This document shows, piece by piece, positions 60,944 through 64,000 of a DNA stretch of 64,000 nucleotides (within the stretch, counting starts at the first letter, position 1; each line of letters opens with the position of its first letter). The stretch comes from CBDCFV01 sp965203835. GTDB taxonomy: Bacteria > Chloroflexota > Dehalococcoidia > Lucifugimonadales > UBA3495. Below the pieces are notes generated by a model that was not told where the DNA came from, did no database searches, and saw nothing but the letters and a program-made list of their open reading frames with translations. A program made the translations under genes and the position numbers. Location of the stretch: contig OZ241919.1 of assembly GCA_965203835.1 (NCBI GenBank), forward strand, positions 186,001 to 250,000, in the 5' to 3' direction.

Positions 60944-62052
60944 GGCAAGTCCTCTTTCGCTCGCGGCATTGGGCGCAGGGGACCGGATGCGGCTTCCGGG
61001 CCGGGCGCCGAGGTCGAGAGTTGGGTGAGGGACAGGTTCTGCTTCCAAGCAAGCGCCAGCCCCACCAGGGTCACCGGCAGCCACAGGGCCACCAAGTGGA
61101 CGAACCCGGAGTATGCCGCGCCCGTGGACGCGTCCACACCCAGGGCGAGGAGCGTCTGCTGGGCCACCACCTCGAAGGGTCCGATGCCGCCAATTGCTGT
61201 GGGCAGGCCGGTGGCTAAATTGGAAGTGGCGGTCAGCAATATTATGGCAAGCACCAGCACCCAGACCGATCCGAAGAATTGATCCAGTCCAAAAGAGTAA
61301 GCGATCAGATAGTAGACGGCCCACTCCATAAACCATACCGGCAATGACATCAGGAAAAGCACCAAGTGCTGCTTGGGGGAGCGGAGAATCTGTAACCCGT
61401 CTACGAAGGAAACGATCCAGCCCTTGACTTTGGTCCTGACTTTTTCCGACGGGATAATCTTCGCGCACCACAACACCAAGTCCACAGACCGTGGAGCCAC
61501 CACCAAGGCAGTAAGAAACGCCAAGCCGAAGAGAAACAACGTTGCTGTCAAACCTGCCACTATGGTCCAGGTCGTCCGGGTAGCTTCACTGGCCCCGTCG
61601 AACTGTCCCAATGCCAGCAACACCGGTGCGGCCACCGCAGCTAAAACCAGCAGGGTCAGCCCGTCGTACACTCTCTCAACGGCGACCGTGGCCAAGGCGG
61701 TGCTGGTTGTAACCCGTTCCCGCCGCGCCAGGTAGTAGGACCGGACCAACTCCCCCAACCGGGCCGGCAACAGGTTATTGGCCATGTAGCCCATCACCAC
61801 AACCGGATAAAGCCGTCTTACGGGGCAGTCGATTATGGGAGAAAGCAGGAACTTCCAGCGCACCGACCGGAAATAGACGGACACGAAGTAGACGCCGATG
61901 GCTGGCGCAACGTAAAGATAGTTTGCCTCCAGGATGGCGGACCGGATATGGCCCAAGTCGACTTGGTAAAGCAACAAGACCAGGAACAGGATGCTTACCG
62001 CAACCGCGAGCCAGAATTGCCAGTTGTTAAACATTGGTGGACCAGTTCCCAA
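60940..62052 (-). CDS. UPF0104/lysylphosphatidylglycerol synthase-like membrane protein
   Basis: 370 residues, about eight membrane helices. Family pattern: SVYFRSVRWKFLLSP, NNLLPARLGELVRSYYLARRERVTTSTALATVAVERVYDGLTLL and IGGIGPFEVVAQQTLLALGV. Homologues are flippase-like (MprF membrane domain) or polyprenyl-linked transport proteins. An internal ATG at 62034 could also start it. Operon with the FAD oxidoreductase and, upstream across 161 bp, the Agl23-like gene. Confidence 0.9.
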   Translation of the reverse strand: MGTGPPMFNNWQFWLAVAVSILFLVLLLYQVDLGHIRSAILEANYLYVAPAIGVYFVSVYFRSVRWKFLLSPIIDCPVRRLYPVVVMGYMANNLLPARLGELVRSYYLARRERVTTSTALATVAVERVYDGLTLLVLAAVAAPVLLALGQFDGASEATRTTWTIVAGLTATLFLFGLAFLTALVVAPRSVDLVLWCAKIIPSEKVRTKVKGWIVSFVDGLQILRSPKQHLVLFLMSLPVWFMEWAVYYLIAYSFGLDQFFGSVWVLVLAIILLTATSNLATGLPTAIGGIGPFEVVAQQTLLALGVDASTGAAYSGFVHLVALWLPVTLVGLALAWKQNLSLTQLSTSAPGPEAASGPLRPMPRAKEDLP

Positions 62053-62066
62053 GTTGAAAGCATTGG

Positions 62067-62098
62067 ACCCGCGGGTGTGCGCGGGAAGAAAACCCGCG
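62067..62098. repeat. Double palindrome upstream of the UPF0104 gene
   Basis: Perfect 10-bp palindrome ACCCGCGGGT (62067-62076) followed by a CGCGGG/CCCGCG hairpin with an AAGAAAA loop (62080-62098). It sits in the leader of the UPF0104 gene, 15 bp from the start. May be an operator or a dispersed repeat. Confidence 0.5.
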
Positions 62099-62213
62099 TA
62101 CTTCTACTGCGATGCTCCAAGGTTGCGGAGCAGGCAGGCTAAGCACAGGACGCCCAGTATAATAGAGCGAAGGGCGATACCTCAAGAAATGCCGTCCAAC
62201 TTCCCGTCCAACT

Positions 62214-64000
62214 TCATGGTAAAAAACTGTAGTACTCCGAAATGAACCAGTCTGCTTCCAGGTCTCGAAAAACCAGGTAGTTGATGCCGTCGGCCCACGA
62301 CTCTCGACTGACGGCAACCTTCACGAAATAGTTGAAGTCTTCGCTCAACTGCTTGGCGCTGGGAATCCCGCGAATACCCCACTGTGAGCCTTCGGCCTGG
62401 CGATTTTCTTGGGGGCGGCGGTAGCTCTCGGGGAACCACAACAGGTCCCGGAAAGGGCCTGCCCTCTCATTCTCGACTCTGGACTCTACGTCATCGCCTC
62501 CATGAGGCGATTTGAGCAAAAGGGTGCGGGAAACTTGCTCTTCCGACACAGGACTGCAACTGCTATTCCACCCATCCTCTCCCTCGGCCTTGAAACACTT
62601 GAACTGCAAAATCCCCTCGTCATGATGATGCCGGACGTACCATTGGAATGGATACCACATGTCGTAATCGACCAAGACCGGGTTACCGTCCCCTTGGCTG
62701 CCTTCGAATACTTGACTGTCCAACTCCCCGAAGGTCTTTGGGAGGTCTGAACTGCCTTGGGCGTATACCAGTATCTCCACGCTCGAATCGTCGTAAGTGT
62801 ATGCAGCCCGGAAGGCTGCCACGGTCCCGAACGCCAGCAGGAGCCCCGCCAGACCCATAGCGGCAAGCGACAACCCGGTGAAGGGCCCGGCCAAACGGAC
62901 GAGCCATGCCGTCGCCAGAGCTACCGCAGCGACAGCGAACAACAGGCCCCACTGGGCCAGGGACAGCCCATTGTCGCCGTTTACATAACTGTAAAGCAAA
63001 TACACGGCAGCCACGGCTATCAATGGCGGCAAGAACAACAATGCAACCCTGCCCCGTCTCAACACACGCCGCCATCTTATCCTTTCAACGATCTCTCCCA
63101 AGAACATTCCCGACAGAAGGATGAACGGGAGCGTGATGTTTACCAGCAGCCACGGCATTTTTTCCGATGCGATGGTGTAAACCAGCAGAGTGACGCCGGC
63201 CCAGAAAGATAGTGCGAGACCAATCACGTCTCCCTTCCTCAAGAAGTAGACGAAAGCAATCAAGCCGAATATTACCGGCAACAGTTCGTAAACGGAGAGG
63301 CCGACGAAATAGTAATACCAAGGCTGGTTGCCCCTGGCGAAGGGCTGCTGGGCAATCCAATACCCCATTCCCTGCCACGCGCCGCTGAAGAGGCCAGCGA
63401 AATTGGAAAACATGGTGGTGTAAAGGGTGACCCAGACGCCGTAGAAGATGACGGCGCAGACCAGCCAGGCTTTGCCCAGCCAACGCACTCCGACGTATAT
63501 GGAGACGGCCAGTGCGGCAACCAACAGTCCGCCGGCAACCAGTACGGTGACGGGCAGGACGTTGGAACCGGTATCCACGGGCAATCCGCTGGGAAGCACA
63601 GTTCTCGCCACAACATTCACGTCCACCAACCCGGTAAAACACGACAGGTAGACAGCGGCTAGCACTGCCGGCAGTAGAAGGACCAGAGCGCTTCTCCTCA
63701 AGCCGCGTCGTGTGGAAACCACCACAACCACGGAAACTCCCGCCAATGCCGCCGCAATCAGGATGTCTGCGGCTAAGGTAGCGGCGCCAAAGGAGGTCGA
63801 GCTCCAAGGACGGAACAGGACCATGAAAACGGCGGCGGCAACCGCGGCGGGAGCAATGACACCGGAAATCTTTGCGAGGATATTGGTCTTCGCGTCGATG
63901 CTGTCTGACCCCGCACTGCCCAGAGGGTTGGCCAACCAAAGGATCACCGTCAGCAACACGCCGACTATGGCGTGGAACAGCCAGGGTGCATCGTAAACCG
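62214..64000 (-). CDS. Agl23-like polytopic membrane protein (TIGR03663-type), partial
   Basis: 595 codons visible; the frame continues beyond the right edge with no start, reading VYDAPWLFHAIVG upstream. About ten hydrophobic helices, the motif SEKMPWLLVNITLPFILLSG characteristic of flippase-associated Agl23-like proteins, and a soluble C-terminal domain of about 150 residues. PMT/GT-C-like architecture, probably acting in export or transfer of polyprenyl-linked saccharides. N-terminal catalytic loop lies outside the window. Confidence 0.85.
   Translation of the reverse strand, partial: VYDAPWLFHAIVGVLLTVILWLANPLGSAGSDSIDAKTNILAKISGVIAPAAVAAAVFMVLFRPWSSTSFGAATLAADILIAAALAGVSVVVVVSTRRGLRRSALVLLLPAVLAAVYLSCFTGLVDVNVVARTVLPSGLPVDTGSNVLPVTVLVAGGLLVAALAVSIYVGVRWLGKAWLVCAVIFYGVWVTLYTTMFSNFAGLFSGAWQGMGYWIAQQPFARGNQPWYYYFVGLSVYELLPVIFGLIAFVYFLRKGDVIGLALSFWAGVTLLVYTIASEKMPWLLVNITLPFILLSGMFLGEIVERIRWRRVLRRGRVALLFLPPLIAVAAVYLLYSYVNGDNGLSLAQWGLLFAVAAVALATAWLVRLAGPFTGLSLAAMGLAGLLLAFGTVAAFRAAYTYDDSSVEILVYAQGSSDLPKTFGELDSQVFEGSQGDGNPVLVDYDMWYPFQWYVRHHHDEGILQFKCFKAEGEDGWNSSCSPVSEEQVSRTLLLKSPHGGDDVESRVENERAGPFRDLLWFPESYRRPQENRQAEGSQWGIRGIPSAKQLSEDFNYFVKVAVSRESWADGINYLVFRDLEADWFISEYYSFLP

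Noticed and set aside
60944..61471. N-terminal extension of the FAD oxidoreductase frame up to 61471
   Set aside because: The extension runs antiparallel in function over the UPF0104 coding sequence in another frame and lacks conservation; the GTG at 60943 starts exactly at the Rossmann strand and overlaps the upstream stop.

Overview
The window looks like a chromosomal stretch of an uncultured Chloroflexota bacterium, most likely of the Dehalococcoidia/SAR202 kind. This is inferred from family content, not from a database match. Supporting points: GC-rich coding DNA with frequent TTG and GTG starts, lipoproteins and a short YidC lacking the large periplasmic domain (a monoderm pattern), many CaiB/BaiF CoA-transferases, peptide-type ABC substrate-binding lipoproteins, a luciferase-like monooxygenase, a Rieske oxygenase, PF04909 amidohydrolases and an Agl23-like membrane protein.

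Layout. 0-4.1 kb: amidase, degenerate SDR, GlcG/HbpS-like protein and a tandem pair of Uma2 nuclease-like genes around a palindromic repeat. 4.1-8.1 kb: first peptide-type ABC cluster (lipoprotein plus two permeases). 8.2-13.8 kb: HicBA module, GNAT, an M14-type deacylase interrupted by one in-frame TAG, luciferase-like monooxygenase, amidohydrolase and dienelactone hydrolase-like protein. 14-25.4 kb: two more ABC clusters on opposite strands and a fourth, orphan substrate-binding lipoprotein; three of the four binding proteins share a 14-residue repeat linker. 25.7-34.2 kb: tRNA-Leu, Rieske oxygenase, membrane protein, two SDRs, ABC-F ATPase, an internally duplicated protein of unknown family, a retropepsin-like protein and a GT2 glycosyltransferase. 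34.3-38.5 kb: purF-purM-purH. 38.6-42.4 kb: rpmH-rnpA-yidD-(two lipoproteins)-yidC-jag. 42.7-50.2 kb: D-aminoacylase, second HicBA, two acyl-CoA dehydrogenases, VapBC, RecQ. 50.3-59.5 kb: CMD-family protein, aminotransferase, second retropepsin-like protein and an acyl-CoA catabolism cluster (three CoA-transferase genes, one a two-domain fusion, plus enoyl-CoA hydratase and a serine hydrolase). 59.6-64 kb: FAD oxidoreductase, UPF0104 membrane protein and a partial Agl23-like protein, likely a cell-surface glycan or lipid-linked saccharide locus.

How the parts fit. The window is dominated by scavenging: three peptide/nickel-type ABC importers feed hydrolases, oxygenases and acyl-CoA enzymes. 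No ATP-binding subunit accompanies any importer, and in all three a hairpin separates the lipoprotein gene from the permease genes. Housekeeping blocks (purine synthesis, RNase P/YidC insertion, RecQ, ABC-F) are interspersed. Most notable: two uncharacterised surface lipoproteins translationally coupled inside the rpmH-yidC-jag operon, a 107-nt yidC/jag overlap, the TAG two codons before the catalytic Glu of the M14 gene, a duplicated-domain protein with its own near-consensus promoter and terminator, and a probable leaderless purF transcript. No CRISPR array, insertion-sequence transposase or prophage was seen.
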